A stretch of 64,000 nucleotides of DNA from Clostridiales bacterium (GCA_018372435.1 JAHAJA010000003.1:1-64000); one strand, 5' to 3'; shown: positions 17,469-26,846, counted from the first letter of the stretch. A program made the numbers and translations. Notes: generated by a model not told the origin, from the sequence alone.

Positions 17469-18068
17469 ATGAAAAAGAAAATAGGTGTAAAGAAAAAAAT
17501 TGTATTGCTTTTGATTATTATAGTTGTTGCGCTTTTAATTATCTTTCTTTCATTTAACCTGTACATATTGGTAAGCACACCGAAGCAATATATGATAGAA
17601 TCAGAGAATTACTTTGATTATCAACCACATTATGAATGTTCAGGGTATTCCTCCGCGTATGTACTTAGAAGTCTGGGTGAAGATGCTGATGGTCTAGAGT
17701 TGTATAATGATATTTCTAATAAGAACTATGACGGAACGGTACCACCCGAGAATTTAATTGAGTTTCTTAAGGCAAAGGGATACTCCGCAAATCTTCGCAG
17801 TGGTACTATGTTGCAGCTGAAGAACGAAATCAGTAAAGGTACACCTGTAATCGTATTTGTGCGTGTTTCTCCGGGAGAAAATTATTATCACTATCTTCCG
17901 ATGGTGGGCTATGATGAGAATAATCTTTATGCGGCAGAATCGTTACAATTCATGACAAACGTAGAGAACGAGCATTATAATCGAATTATTAGTAATAGTG
18001 ATTTTGAAAACATGTGGGAAACAGGAGTGTTTAGAAAAAATTCGTATATAACAATTGGATTAAAATAA
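17469..18068 (+). CDS. membrane-anchored C39-like cysteine peptidase domain protein
   Basis: A 199-residue protein with an N-terminal membrane segment (about 11-33) and a papain-like C39 domain. The probable nucleophile is the Cys in YECSGYSSA (residue about 58), and the partner His lies in H-Y-L-P-M-V-G-Y-D (about 137). The third residue is probably the Glu or a nearby polar residue of YAAESL. Such proteins may process secreted peptides or have lost activity. There is no transporter fused, unlike bacteriocin-processing exporters. A ribosome binding site AAGGAG precedes the start. Confidence 0.72.
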   Translation: MKKKIGVKKKIVLLLIIIVVALLIIFLSFNLYILVSTPKQYMIESENYFDYQPHYECSGYSSAYVLRSLGEDADGLELYNDISNKNYDGTVPPENLIEFLKAKGYSANLRSGTMLQLKNEISKGTPVIVFVRVSPGENYYHYLPMVGYDENNLYAAESLQFMTNVENEHYNRIISNSDFENMWETGVFRKNSYITIGLK

Positions 18069-18086
18069 TTATAGAATAACATAAAA

Positions 18087-18109
18087 TTAGGAGCCATTAT
18101 GGCTCCTAA
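18087..18109. terminator. short hairpin after the C39-like gene
   Basis: Perfect 9-bp stem TTAGGAGCC (18087-18095) with 18101-18109, five-base loop. There is no T-tract on the plus strand, so it may be weak. Confidence 0.5.
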
Positions 18110-18267
18110 GTAAGAGGGGGGGAGGTTTATGAAAATTTATCTATATTAAAAGGTAATAAGCTTCCTTCGATGAATTAATAATATCATTCAAATGTGTAGT
18201 AATTATGGAATGTTAGTGAAAATTATGTGAACGTTCTGAAAACATTTTTAGCTAAAGAGGTGATTAG

Positions 18268-18624
18268 ATGAGGGAGAGGAAAGAAGCAATCGATTTTTGC
18301 AGTAAGTTAGAAAAAGTGTATGAGGATTATCCATTTCATGATTCTAATTGGACTGTGATGAGACATCAAGAAAATAAGAAAGCATTTGCTTGGATCTTTG
18401 AAAAAGACGGTCATATATGGATTAATGTAAAATGTGATTCTGAATGGAGAGACTTTTTAAGAAGTGCATTTGCTTCAGTGGTACCAGCGTTTCATATGAA
18501 TAAAGAACATTGGAATTCCATCATATTAGATGGTACAGTACCAGATAATGAAATAGAAAAAATGATTGAAGAAAGTTATGAGCTGACAAAAGGAAAACGT
18601 AAAAAGGTATCTAGACAAAGCTGA
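18268..18624 (+). CDS. MmcQ/YjbR-family protein
   Basis: A 118-residue protein covering the whole YjbR fold: Y-P-F-x-D-x-x-W-T-V-M-R-H near residues 21-35, FAWIFEKDG, W-I-N-V-K-C-D and the signature H-M-N-K-E-H-W-N-S-I-I-L-D-G. The fold resembles a double-wing DNA-binding domain, but the biological role is unsettled. AGAGGTGAT precedes the ATG. The LRR protein gene follows after 15 bases, so they may share a transcript, though no functional link is evident. Confidence 0.88.
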   Translation: MRERKEAIDFCSKLEKVYEDYPFHDSNWTVMRHQENKKAFAWIFEKDGHIWINVKCDSEWRDFLRSAFASVVPAFHMNKEHWNSIILDGTVPDNEIEKMIEESYELTKGKRKKVSRQS

Positions 18625-18639
18625 ATAAAGGGGAAAACA

Positions 18640-20472
18640 ATGAAATTATTAAATATAAGAAAAGTTCTAATCAATTTCTTTTTTTTAGCTATGTTGGTTA
18701 TCATACCTACATTTTCAGTTAAAGCGGAAGAAAATGATGATTATTTTATTGAAGATGGGATTCTAAAATATTATTATGGTACAAGCAGTACTGCAGTTAT
18801 ACCAGAGGGAGTAACAAGTATTGATATCTATGCATTTAGCAAACACACAGAATTGACTACTATAATTATACCAGATAGCGTTACATTAATCCGCCAAGGT
18901 GCATTTTCAGGCTGTACCAATCTAACAAGTGTAAATATCCCGGATAGTGTTTTAAGCATTGGACTTTATGCTTTTGAAAATACTCCATTGATTAAAGATA
19001 TCTCAAGCGATTTCACCGTGGCGAATGGCAATATTTTAGTGAAATATAACGGAAAAGCTGGAACAGTAACGATACCAGATGGTATAAAACATATCGCTGC
19101 TTATGCATTTTCAGACTTAAATAGTTTGAAAAGTGTAATCATGCCAGATAGCGTTACCAATATTGGAGAATGTGCCTTTATCGATTGTGAGAAGTTAAAA
19201 GACATTAAGATTTCAAAGAATGCCGTTAATATAGGTAGTAATATGTTCAAAGGTTGCACTAGCCTGAAAACAGTAACCATACCAGACAGTGTTAAAATCA
19301 TTGAAGATGATGCTTTTCTTGCATGTAGCAATCTGAAAAGTGTGAACATTCCAAATGGCGTTATAAGTATTGGTGATCTTGCGTTTGCGGGGTGCAGTAG
19401 TTTGACAAGTATTAATCTTCCAAATGGACTTAAAAGGATTGGAAGTCAGGCATTTGATGGTAGCGGTTTGAAGAAGGTAGTAATTCCAAAAGGAATAACC
19501 ACCATTGAAGATATGGCTTTTAGTGATTGCGATAATTTAACAAGTGTAACTATACCAAATAGTGTTACAAGTATTGGAGCTATGGCCTTTATGTATTGTT
19601 ATAAATTAGAAAAAATAACGATACCAAAGAGCGTTACATATATTGGATATAAGTCGTTTTATGGTGTTCCATGGTTATACAATAATAAAGATGAATTTGT
19701 TATTGCTGGTGATAATATCTTGATGCAATATAGTGGTAAGAAAAGTACTGTATCCATACCCAAAGGAGTAAAAACCATTTATGAGGAGGCTTTTGGATAT
19801 AATTGGGATATAAAAAGTGTAAAAATCCCAAGTAGCGTAACTTCCATTGGAGATTATGCGTTTGTTAACTGTTTAAATTTAAAAAGTGTAACTATTCCAA
19901 AAAGCGTTACCTATATAGGTGGCGGTGCTTTTGATAATACTGCATGGTTAGAGAAATATTCGGGTGATTTTGTTGTAGTTGGGAATAACATATTAATGCA
20001 TTATAAAGGTAAGGGCGGTGCTGTCACGATCCCAAACAACGTTAAAAGCATCAGCAGTGGAGCCTTTTATGAATGCAAGAAATTGACAAGTGTGATAATC
20101 CCAAGCAGTGTTACAAAGATAAGTAATGCAGTGTTTAGATATTGCATTAACTTAAAAACTGTAACGATACCAAAGAACGTTATTAGTATTGGAGAGTATG
20201 CATTTGCTGACTGTACAAGTTTAACAAAAGTAATTATCGAAGAAGGTACACAAAGTATTGATAGTTTTTCATTTTATAATTGTAGCAGTTTAGAAAGCAT
20301 ATATATCCCTGACAGCATAACTTATATAGATGATTTCGCATTTAGTGATTGTTATAATGTGACAATCTATTGCTCGTGGGGGTCCTATGCTGACAGATAC
20401 TCATTCACACATATGATACCTTGCTACCTGACAGGCGGTGATGAAACCGTTAATGATGGTCAAGTAGAGTAA
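18640..20472 (+). CDS. secreted leucine-rich repeat protein (BspA type)
   Basis: A 610-residue protein with a signal peptide (about 1-28) and about 18 LRR_5 repeats of roughly 23 residues, with the pattern L-x-x-V-x-I-P-x-S-V-x-x-I-x-x-x-A-F-x-x-C. Three repeats are interrupted by longer inserts with a recurring G-N-I-L-M/V-x-Y-x-G-K motif. There is no LPXTG signal or surface-binding module, so it is probably released or loosely bound. BspA-type proteins commonly mediate attachment to surfaces or polymers. A short decayed copy of one repeat lies at 53930-54000. Confidence 0.9.
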   Translation: MKLLNIRKVLINFFFLAMLVIIPTFSVKAEENDDYFIEDGILKYYYGTSSTAVIPEGVTSIDIYAFSKHTELTTIIIPDSVTLIRQGAFSGCTNLTSVNIPDSVLSIGLYAFENTPLIKDISSDFTVANGNILVKYNGKAGTVTIPDGIKHIAAYAFSDLNSLKSVIMPDSVTNIGECAFIDCEKLKDIKISKNAVNIGSNMFKGCTSLKTVTIPDSVKIIEDDAFLACSNLKSVNIPNGVISIGDLAFAGCSSLTSINLPNGLKRIGSQAFDGSGLKKVVIPKGITTIEDMAFSDCDNLTSVTIPNSVTSIGAMAFMYCYKLEKITIPKSVTYIGYKSFYGVPWLYNNKDEFVIAGDNILMQYSGKKSTVSIPKGVKTIYEEAFGYNWDIKSVKIPSSVTSIGDYAFVNCLNLKSVTIPKSVTYIGGGAFDNTAWLEKYSGDFVVVGNNILMHYKGKGGAVTIPNNVKSISSGAFYECKKLTSVIIPSSVTKISNAVFRYCINLKTVTIPKNVISIGEYAFADCTSLTKVIIEEGTQSIDSFSFYNCSSLESIYIPDSITYIDDFAFSDCYNVTIYCSWGSYADRYSFTHMIPCYLTGGDETVNDGQVE

Positions 20473-20505
20473 TAAATACATATTCAATAGGGAACAAATA
20501 AAAGT

Positions 20506-20541
20506 AGAGGTCTGTGTTAAATCACAGACCTCTGTAATTTT
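20506..20541 (+). terminator. intrinsic terminator
   Basis: AGAGGTCTGTG (20506-20516) pairs with 20523-20533, six-base loop, then GTAATTTT. Confidence 0.8.
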
Positions 20542-20720
20542 ATGCCTAACATGGTGCAATTTTGGTATTAACACTAACACAATAGAGAGTTACAACTCTA
20601 GTGGAGTACCGGGGACAGCACTAAAGTTTGTATTGACCTATAGAACAGATTGATATATATTGAGTATATAAATCCACTTTTTGGATGGAAGTTTGTCTTA
20701 TAAAAAGGAGATCATTAAAA

Positions 20721-21146
20721 ATGAGAACAATAATTATGTATTATACTTTTGGTGGAAGTTCTAGGAAAGAAGCTAATCGGATAGCTGATGAGAATGTTAA
20801 TTCAGTACTCTGTGAGATTAAGGAAGAAAAGAAACGAAATATAATTACAGCATTTTTCTCTGGATGTCCAAAAGCAATAAAGAGAGAGCAGTCTTTAATT
20901 CAGAAAATAGAACATAATCTAGATAATTTTGATAAGATTATATTAGTTGCTCCAGTATGGGCAGGTTTTCCGGCACCAGCATTTAATTCTATGGTAGAAC
21001 TTTTACCATCTGGGAAAAAGGTTGAGGTATACCTATGTTCTGGAGGAGGAGAGACTCCAAAGAGCCAAGAGGGAACCTGTCAAATAATTCGAGATAAAAG
21101 CTGTAATTTAATTGCCTATCATAATATTAAGACAACAAAAAAATAA
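20721..21146 (+). CDS. flavodoxin-like protein
   Basis: A 141-residue flavodoxin fold. The FMN phosphate-binding loop is T-F-G-G-S-S-R at about residues 9-15, followed by APVWAGFPAPAFNSM and VYLCSGGGET, which match the later FMN-contacting loops. The start is set at 20721 because AAGGAG precedes it; an upstream in-frame start at 20685 is not supported. It would carry electrons or act as an NAD(P)H-dependent reductase. A small palindrome AGAGTT-AC-AACTCT lies upstream at 20586-20599. Confidence 0.82.
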   Translation: MRTIIMYYTFGGSSRKEANRIADENVNSVLCEIKEEKKRNIITAFFSGCPKAIKREQSLIQKIEHNLDNFDKIILVAPVWAGFPAPAFNSMVELLPSGKKVEVYLCSGGGETPKSQEGTCQIIRDKSCNLIAYHNIKTTKK

Positions 21147-21183
21147 TAAGAGAAATAGTTATAAATAAAATTTTCTAAAAAAT

Positions 21184-21230
21184 AAAGTATAAATAACCGC
21201 ATTTTCGAGCGCTTATTTATACTTTATTTT
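21184..21230 (+). terminator. intrinsic terminator
   Basis: Perfect 13-bp stem AAAGTATAAATAA (21184-21196) with 21213-21225, then ATTTT. Confidence 0.8.
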
Positions 21231-21235
21231 TTATC

Positions 21236-21287
21236 AAGAAGTCAGTCATTCAGCTTTTCTTTAGTTCCATCAAAATGAATCAATAAA
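21236..21287 (-). pseudogene. fossil fragment of the nucleotidyltransferase domain encoded at 49164-52292
   Basis: Read on the minus strand this stretch gives LLIHFDGTKEKLND followed by a stop, against LLIHFDGT-VET-KEKLND-WLLG in the large protein. DNA identity is high, with a 9-base deletion (VET) and TGG changed to TGA. It has no start and lies in the intergenic region before the amylase gene. The rest of this 579-base gap holds a terminator and the amylase promoter region. Confidence 0.8.
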
Positions 21288-21551
21288 AAAACTTGAGAGT
21301 GTCGAAGACACTTTTTTATATAAGCGGAAGAATCTTAAATTAGAATAACTCACCAAAGGTGGGATAGGAATTAGGTAAGACGTAAGCTACTATTGAATAC
21401 AAAGAGTGTAATGTTTGTGTATAGACATATTGCATTATAAATTATGAAATCAGAGGATAAAGATAGTGGATTCTAATATAGAAATACAACAAGATATATA
21501 TATATGATGGTACAAACAAACATAAAAAGAAATAATTTACAATGGTTATTG

Positions 21552-21579
21552 TTGACAATACATAAATATGTATGATAAA
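21552..21579 (+). promoter_or_regulatory. probable promoter of the alpha-amylase gene
   Basis: TTGACA at 21552-21557 and GATAAA at 21574-21579 with a 16-base spacer. This implies a 5' leader of about 140 bases before the ATG. Confidence 0.45.
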
Positions 21580-21594
21580 TTAAAACTAGCATAA

Positions 21595-21610
21595 TTCGAA
21601 ATATTTCGAA
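21595..21610. promoter_or_regulatory. 16-bp palindrome downstream of the amylase promoter
   Basis: TTCGAAATATTTCGAA is a perfect palindrome starting about 15 bases after the predicted -10 box. Its position suits a repressor of LacI or another family. The regulator is not in this window. Confidence 0.5.
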
Positions 21611-21678
21611 AAATAATTTCTGTCTGAGTGCTATGCAAATAGGAAAATGAGTTGGGAAGAGAAATTTTTGTGAATTTT

Positions 21679-21698
21679 ACATACGCTTTACGGTATGT
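21679..21698. promoter_or_regulatory. second dyad in the amylase leader
   Basis: ACATAC (21679-21684) and GTATGT (21693-21698) flank eight bases about 28 bases before the start codon. It could be an operator or an RNA hairpin near the ribosome binding site. Confidence 0.35.
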
Positions 21699-21725
21699 GA
21701 AAAATATATTTTATGGGGGATTTTT

Positions 21726-24700
21726 ATGCAAAAAACTAGAAAAATGTTAATCAGTCTGTTCGTTGTATTAGTCGTTTTGTTTCAGTCGACTATTAATGCA
21801 TTTGCCATGTATAATACGGCAGTACAGACACAACAGACCAGTACCCAGGTTACTTCTGCGGTACAGGCGACCTCGGAAGCGGATGCTTCCACCTTTTCAT
21901 GGGACAACGCAACCGTATATTTTGCGTTGACTGACCGTTTTTCTAACGGTGATACCAGCAACGATCATTCTTACGGACGTGAGCTTGATCAGAACGGCAA
22001 GGTTTATTCTAATTATATGTCAGAACCGGCCACTTTTCATGGAGGAGATCTAAAAGGTCTTACTAAGAAAGTGAATGAAGGCTATTTTACAAAGCTGGGA
22101 GTAAATGCTATTTGGATTACGGCACCTTACGAGCAGATTCATGGTTGGCTTGGAGCAGACAGTTTTAGACACTATGCATATCATGGGTATTATACTTTGG
22201 ATTATACCAATGTAGATGCCAATATGGGTACAGCTGGGGATTTGAAAACCTTTATTGATACCGCTCATGAAAATGGAATTCGTGTAGTCTTTGATGTTGT
22301 TATGAACCATGCGGGGTATGCTACACTCAAGGATATGAATGATTTCAATTTCGGTTCTCTGACCAGCAATTGGAAGGATTATTATTATTCTGCCTCTACC
22401 AATGCACATTGGAGTAAGGACTATCTTTACATGAATAAGGACTCCACAAACTGGGGGAACTGGTGGGGAAATGCCTGGGTTCGTGCTTCACAAGGCTTCA
22501 ATGGATATACTGGAAGTGAAAGTGGTGACGATCTGACCATGTGTCTTGCAGGGTTGCCGGACTTTAAGACCGAAACGTCAAATGATCCTGGAATTCCGAA
22601 ACTTCTTGAAAATAAGTGGAAGAGCGAAGGGCGTTACAATCAGGAAGTAGCTGAATTGAATAAGTTCTTTAGTACCAGCGGTCTTAACCGTCAGGTATCA
22701 AATTATCAGGTGAAATGGCTGACTGACTGGGTACGTGAATATGGTGTGGATGGTTTCCGTGTGGATACCGCCAAGCATGTGCAGCAGGATGTATGGAAGA
22801 CGCTGAAAGAACAGTCTGTTATTGCATTAAAAGAGTGGAAAGCCAATAATCCGGACAAGGCTCTAGATGATCTTGATTTCTGGATGACTGGTGAGGCATG
22901 GGGACATGGTGTATCTGCTTCTTCTTCCTATTTCTCCAATGGGTTTGATTCCATGATTAACTTTGGATTCCAGGGAGTGCCTGCAAATATGTCCTCTTTG
23001 GAAACAACCTACAGCAATTATGCCAATGTAATCAACAGTAGTAGCAGTAATGTGAATTATCTTAGCTATATTTCGTCCCATGATACCAGCACGTATAACC
23101 GGAGCGATCTTATCAACGGAGGTACGGCACTGTTGCTGGCACCGGGTGCCGTACAGATTTTTTATGGTGATGAAACCGCGAGACCACTGGATTATCTCAA
23201 TTGTACTTATACGGATCAGAAATATCGTTCCGACATGAACTGGAATTCGGTAAATCAGAATGTGCTGGCTCACTGGCAGAAGATGGGGCAGTTCAGGGAC
23301 AATCATATTGCAATCGGAGCTGGTCAACATAAGCTCATCAACAGTGCTCCGTATACCTTTAGCAGAACCTATGATGAGAAAGGAATTACGGATGGAGTTA
23401 TTGTAGTGATTGGTGCAAACGGAGCCACTACGGTGGATGTCAGCTCAGTGTTTGGAGACGGATCGCTTCTAACAGATTATTATACCGGAGCTCAGGCAAG
23501 GGTTTCTAACGGAAAAGTCTCATTTACGGCTGGAACCAATGGTGTTATATTGATCGAGGGTATGAATAACCAACCTTCTGTTTGGATTGACCAGACCCAA
23601 GGTGGATTCTATACCGACGCCATGACTGTAAGTATGAATTTTAAGAATGCAGATACGGCTACTTATTCACTTAATGATTCTGAAGCAGTGGAATATGCTT
23701 CGGGAGATACTATTACGTTCGGTGAAGCCGCTACTTTTGGAACAGTCTTTACCTTAAAACTTATGGCGAAGAACGCGGACGGTATTACGATTACCAAAAC
23801 CTATACCTTTACGAAGGAAGATCCGGATCAGGTATTAACCGTACATTACTATAAACCGTCCAGTTGGGGAACACCAAATATTTATTATTATGATGAAGAG
23901 GTATCCCCAAAGAAGGAAGGAAACGCATGGCCGGGAGTAGGCATGACCAATGAGGGAGACGGATGGTATGCTTATAGCATTCCACTTTGGAAGGAGGCTT
24001 CTGTAATCTTTAACTATTCCGGAAATCAGATTCCAGGAGCGAAGCAGGCTGGTTATCGTGTAACAACGGAATCTTGGATTAAAGATGGTGTAATTTATAC
24101 ACAGAATCCAGATAATCCAGCGCCTATTGTCTCCATTGATGCGAAGGAGGGGGATTTCTACACGGATACCTTGACAATCACTCCGACGCTTACCAAAGCA
24201 GTTACAGCTTCCTATACGGTAAATGGCTCTTTGGCAACCGCTCTGGTTTCTGGAGATAAGATTGTAATCGGTCAGGGTGCGGCAATCGGCACGACCTTTG
24301 TGTTGGAAATTAAGGCAGTGAATGCCAATGGCACTACTACCAAGACCTATACATTTACCAAAGCAGAAGAACCAAAGGTGAATACCTTTACCGTACACTA
24401 CTATAAGCCATCTAGCTGGGGAACACCAAATATATATTATTATGATGAAACGGTATCCCCAAAGAAGGAAGCAAAAGCATGGCCAGGAACAGCCATGTCC
24501 AGTGAAGGGAATGGATGGTATTCCCACACGATCATTGGTTGGGAGAAGGCCTATGTAATCTTTAATTATTCCGGAAATCAGATTCCGGGAGCAAAGCAGG
24601 CCGGATATCTGGTAAAGGCAGATTCTTGGATTAAAGATGGTGTAATTTATACACAGAATCCGGATAATCCAGCGCCTATTGTCTCCATTGATGCGAAGGA

Positions 24701-25520
24701 GGGAGATTTCTACACGGACGCTCTGACAATCACTCCGACGCTTACCAATGCAGTTACAGCTTCCTATACGGTAAATGGCTCTTCGGCAACTAATCTGGTT
24801 TCTGGAGATAAGATTGTAATCGGTCAGGGGGCTGCAGTCGGCACAACCTTTGTTTTGGAAATTAATGCAGTGAATGCCAATGGAACTACTTCCAAGACCT
24901 ATACCTTTACCAAGGCAGAAGAACCAAAGGAGAATACCTTTACCGTACACTACTATAAGCCATCAAGCTGGGGAACACCAAATATTTATTATTATGATGA
25001 AACGGTATCCCCTAAGAAGGAAGGAACAGCATGGCCAGGAACAGCCATGTCTAGTGAAGGGGATGGATGGTATTCCTACACGATTACTGGCCTAGATAAG
25101 GCATATGTAATCTTTAACAGCAACGGCAGCCAGACTCCTGAGTCAGGAAAGACAGGATATCTGATAAAGGCAGATTCTTGGATTAAAGATGGCGTTATTA
25201 CAACAGAAAAACCGGGAAGTAAGTTGATTCCCGTAACCTTTGTGATAAAAAATGCAACGACCAATTTGGGGCAGGATGTATACATTGCAGGAAACATAGC
25301 TGAACTTGGAAGCTGGAATACCGCAAATTCAATTAAAACAACAATCTCTGAGTATCCGACATGGACAGTAACAGTTAATCTGCCTGCAGGGGAAACGATA
25401 CAGTTTAAAGGAATCAAGAAGGATTCAAACGGGAAGGTAGTTTGGGAAAGCGGTTCTAATCATACATATACCGTACCTTCCACAGGTAGTGGAGCAGTAA
25501 CGGTAAACTGGAGTAATTAG
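21726..25520 (+). CDS. secreted multidomain alpha-amylase, GH13 with CBM26 x3 and CBM20
   Basis: A 1264-residue enzyme with a signal peptide (about 1-27). The GH13 catalytic domain (about 58-615) shows all four regions: DVVMNH at 190-195, GFRVDTAKH at 343-351 with nucleophile D347, GEAWGH with acid/base E390, and ISSHDT with D453. Then come Ig-like linker modules alternating with three CBM26 starch-binding domains (starting near 704, 888 and 1072, each opening VHYYKPSSW) and a C-terminal CBM20 (about 1168-1264). It should hydrolyse starch outside the cell and bind raw granules. No surface anchor is visible. The gene is more GC-rich than its surroundings. Confidence 0.95.
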   Translation: MQKTRKMLISLFVVLVVLFQSTINAFAMYNTAVQTQQTSTQVTSAVQATSEADASTFSWDNATVYFALTDRFSNGDTSNDHSYGRELDQNGKVYSNYMSEPATFHGGDLKGLTKKVNEGYFTKLGVNAIWITAPYEQIHGWLGADSFRHYAYHGYYTLDYTNVDANMGTAGDLKTFIDTAHENGIRVVFDVVMNHAGYATLKDMNDFNFGSLTSNWKDYYYSASTNAHWSKDYLYMNKDSTNWGNWWGNAWVRASQGFNGYTGSESGDDLTMCLAGLPDFKTETSNDPGIPKLLENKWKSEGRYNQEVAELNKFFSTSGLNRQVSNYQVKWLTDWVREYGVDGFRVDTAKHVQQDVWKTLKEQSVIALKEWKANNPDKALDDLDFWMTGEAWGHGVSASSSYFSNGFDSMINFGFQGVPANMSSLETTYSNYANVINSSSSNVNYLSYISSHDTSTYNRSDLINGGTALLLAPGAVQIFYGDETARPLDYLNCTYTDQKYRSDMNWNSVNQNVLAHWQKMGQFRDNHIAIGAGQHKLINSAPYTFSRTYDEKGITDGVIVVIGANGATTVDVSSVFGDGSLLTDYYTGAQARVSNGKVSFTAGTNGVILIEGMNNQPSVWIDQTQGGFYTDAMTVSMNFKNADTATYSLNDSEAVEYASGDTITFGEAATFGTVFTLKLMAKNADGITITKTYTFTKEDPDQVLTVHYYKPSSWGTPNIYYYDEEVSPKKEGNAWPGVGMTNEGDGWYAYSIPLWKEASVIFNYSGNQIPGAKQAGYRVTTESWIKDGVIYTQNPDNPAPIVSIDAKEGDFYTDTLTITPTLTKAVTASYTVNGSLATALVSGDKIVIGQGAAIGTTFVLEIKAVNANGTTTKTYTFTKAEEPKVNTFTVHYYKPSSWGTPNIYYYDETVSPKKEAKAWPGTAMSSEGNGWYSHTIIGWEKAYVIFNYSGNQIPGAKQAGYLVKADSWIKDGVIYTQNPDNPAPIVSIDAKEGDFYTDALTITPTLTNAVTASYTVNGSSATNLVSGDKIVIGQGAAVGTTFVLEINAVNANGTTSKTYTFTKAEEPKENTFTVHYYKPSSWGTPNIYYYDETVSPKKEGTAWPGTAMSSEGDGWYSYTITGLDKAYVIFNSNGSQTPESGKTGYLIKADSWIKDGVITTEKPGSKLIPVTFVIKNATTNLGQDVYIAGNIAELGSWNTANSIKTTISEYPTWTVTVNLPAGETIQFKGIKKDSNGKVVWESGSNHTYTVPSTGSGAVTVNWSN
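23841..25200 (+). repeat. 552-bp direct repeats inside the amylase gene
   Basis: CBM26 modules begin at 23841, 24393 and 24945, exactly 552 bases apart each time; two full units and part of a third are nearly identical. The match includes the intervening Ig-like linker. This explains the long antisense reading frame in the region and predicts unequal recombination. Confidence 0.9.
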
Positions 25521-25585
25521 CTTTTTCTTTGTACGAGTGTCACTAAGGCTTCTTTGACATGAACAAATAGATGTATAATACATAT

Positions 25586-25618
25586 AAGGGCAAAACCAAC
25601 TTATTTGGTCTTGCCCTT
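25586..25618. terminator. bidirectional terminator
   Basis: AAGGGCAA (25586-25593) pairs with TTGCCCTT (25611-25618) with extra inner pairing CCAA/TTGG. It serves the amylase gene and the remnant gene on the minus strand. A sister hairpin lies after the related gene at 36188-36222. Confidence 0.75.
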
Positions 25619-25628
25619 ACTATAATTT

Positions 25629-26108
25629 TTATCTCTTTTGTATAGTTAATCCTGAATGTCCGTTTTCTACTTCTTTTATTATATCATTAGCTATGATAGC
25701 TTTTCCTTTAACACCGTCTAGTGTTTTGATGCTTTTAGAATCATCTAAAGTTGTATAACATGCTTCACCGCCAGTTAAAATTTTATATTGATTTTTAGCT
25801 CCGCCACCAAAATATGGTACTATTAAATCGTGGACACCATTTGTTTTGTGATCACTGATAATAACTGGTCCGTTTATTAATGTGAATTTTTGGTTAATGT
25901 AAAGTTTTCCATCACTCTTTGAAACCCAAAGTGCTGAACTACCACCTGATCCACTTGTATATGGACCATTTATCATAACAAATATTTCGTCCTTTCCATC
26001 ATCATTTAAATCCACATAGTTGTAGTAGTAAGTTGTTTTGTTTAAATATTCTTTAGGAATATCATATTCTTTCATAATTAATTTTTCTAAAGATGCATTA
26101 GCTTTTGT
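25629..26108 (-). pseudogene. truncated copy of the two-repeat secreted protein (36284-37501)
   Basis: The open frame encodes one repeat (TYYYNYVDLNDDGKDEIFV, then the G-V-H-D-L-I-V-P segment) and ends QKR like the intact gene. Upstream it continues as T-K-A-N-A-S-L-E-K-L-I, then hits a stop at 26109-26111. The signal peptide and first repeat are missing. An internal ATG at 26075 has no convincing ribosome binding site. The matching 5' piece of this copy lies beyond the CPBP gene at 26837-26990. Confidence 0.8.
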
Positions 26109-26174
26109 TTAAACTTTTCCTCACGCCTTTTCATTCATATTTATTTTATTGTCCACATCAATTCATATGTATTA

Positions 26175-26846
26175 TTATAGTAGGTTAAAAATAAACATCG
26201 TCCAGTCATAGGCAATATGTACATAAAAACCACCGCGTATGCTGTCTTCTTTAAGAATAGCGAGTGTAAATGGAATACGCACCAGTCCTATCCCTATAAG
26301 TGCTTGTGCAACACTATGATAGGTTAGTATATGGAGTGCTGCAAAAAGAATTGTAGACACTGCCACACCAATAACAATTGCTAGCTTTTGATTGTCCGTT
26401 TTACGGTATACCGCAGCACCAGTGAAAAGCAATATGCAGACCGTAAATAGTTCTTCTCCCATTAGCGCAGGAATCGTTTTAATAAGCTCAATATAGTTAA
26501 AGCCATCCATTATAGGATTTGAATTTAATTCTGTTATTGGCTTTAGTATCAGTACTGCTATGCATGAAGTAATTATTGACAGAAGATAAAATTTGAAAAT
26601 AGTACGAATCTTGTGACGTCCCTTTATTGGTACAAAAATTTTCTTAATCCCTTCTTTACCATATGCTACAAACAAAGAAGCAAGTCCAGCAATTAAAAAA
26701 CAGAAACAACTTCCTGGCCAGTTGTTTAGTAGCGGGTAATTGGAAGCGCCGAATAAGAAAATGACAGTAATAATTCCTTTTCCGATTTTACTGTTTTTTT
26801 CCGTAATTAGTGTTTTTATGTATTCATCCCTTTCTATCAATTGCAT
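26175..26846 (-). CDS. CPBP-family intramembrane metalloprotease (CAAX protease/Abi type)
   Basis: A 223-residue protein with about six to eight membrane segments and the CPBP motifs: E-E-L-F (about 121-124, the EE motif), F-x-x-L-H (about 169-173) and the final H-I-A-Y-D-W (about 210-215). The usual Arg three residues after the EE pair is not present, so the motif is partly degenerate. Family members include prenyl-protein proteases and bacteriocin self-immunity proteins. The start overlaps a short leader frame derived from another gene, with GAGGTG as ribosome binding site. Its position inside a broken copy of a secreted protein gene is remarkable. Confidence 0.75.
   Translation of the reverse strand: MQLIERDEYIKTLITEKNSKIGKGIITVIFLFGASNYPLLNNWPGSCFCFLIAGLASLFVAYGKEGIKKIFVPIKGRHKIRTIFKFYLLSIITSCIAVLILKPITELNSNPIMDGFNYIELIKTIPALMGEELFTVCILLFTGAAVYRKTDNQKLAIVIGVAVSTILFAALHILTYHSVAQALIGIGLVRIPFTLAILKEDSIRGGFYVHIAYDWTMFIFNLL

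Noticed and set aside
18116..18149. GGGGGGAGG followed by ATG and six codons
   Set aside because: The site looks strong, but the frame ends after six residues and no peptide role is evident; it is probably a chance or leftover sequence.
18640..20472. Regularly spaced repeats that might suggest a CRISPR array
   Set aside because: The repeats are protein-coding LRR units in one open frame, with degenerate DNA and no constant spacer length. No CRISPR array or cas gene was seen anywhere in the window.
23835..24950. Minus-strand open frame of 371 codons inside the amylase gene
   Set aside because: It is an antisense shadow of the repeated CBM26 region. The repetition keeps the frame open; there is no ribosome binding site, and the composition is cysteine-rich and unlike a real protein.
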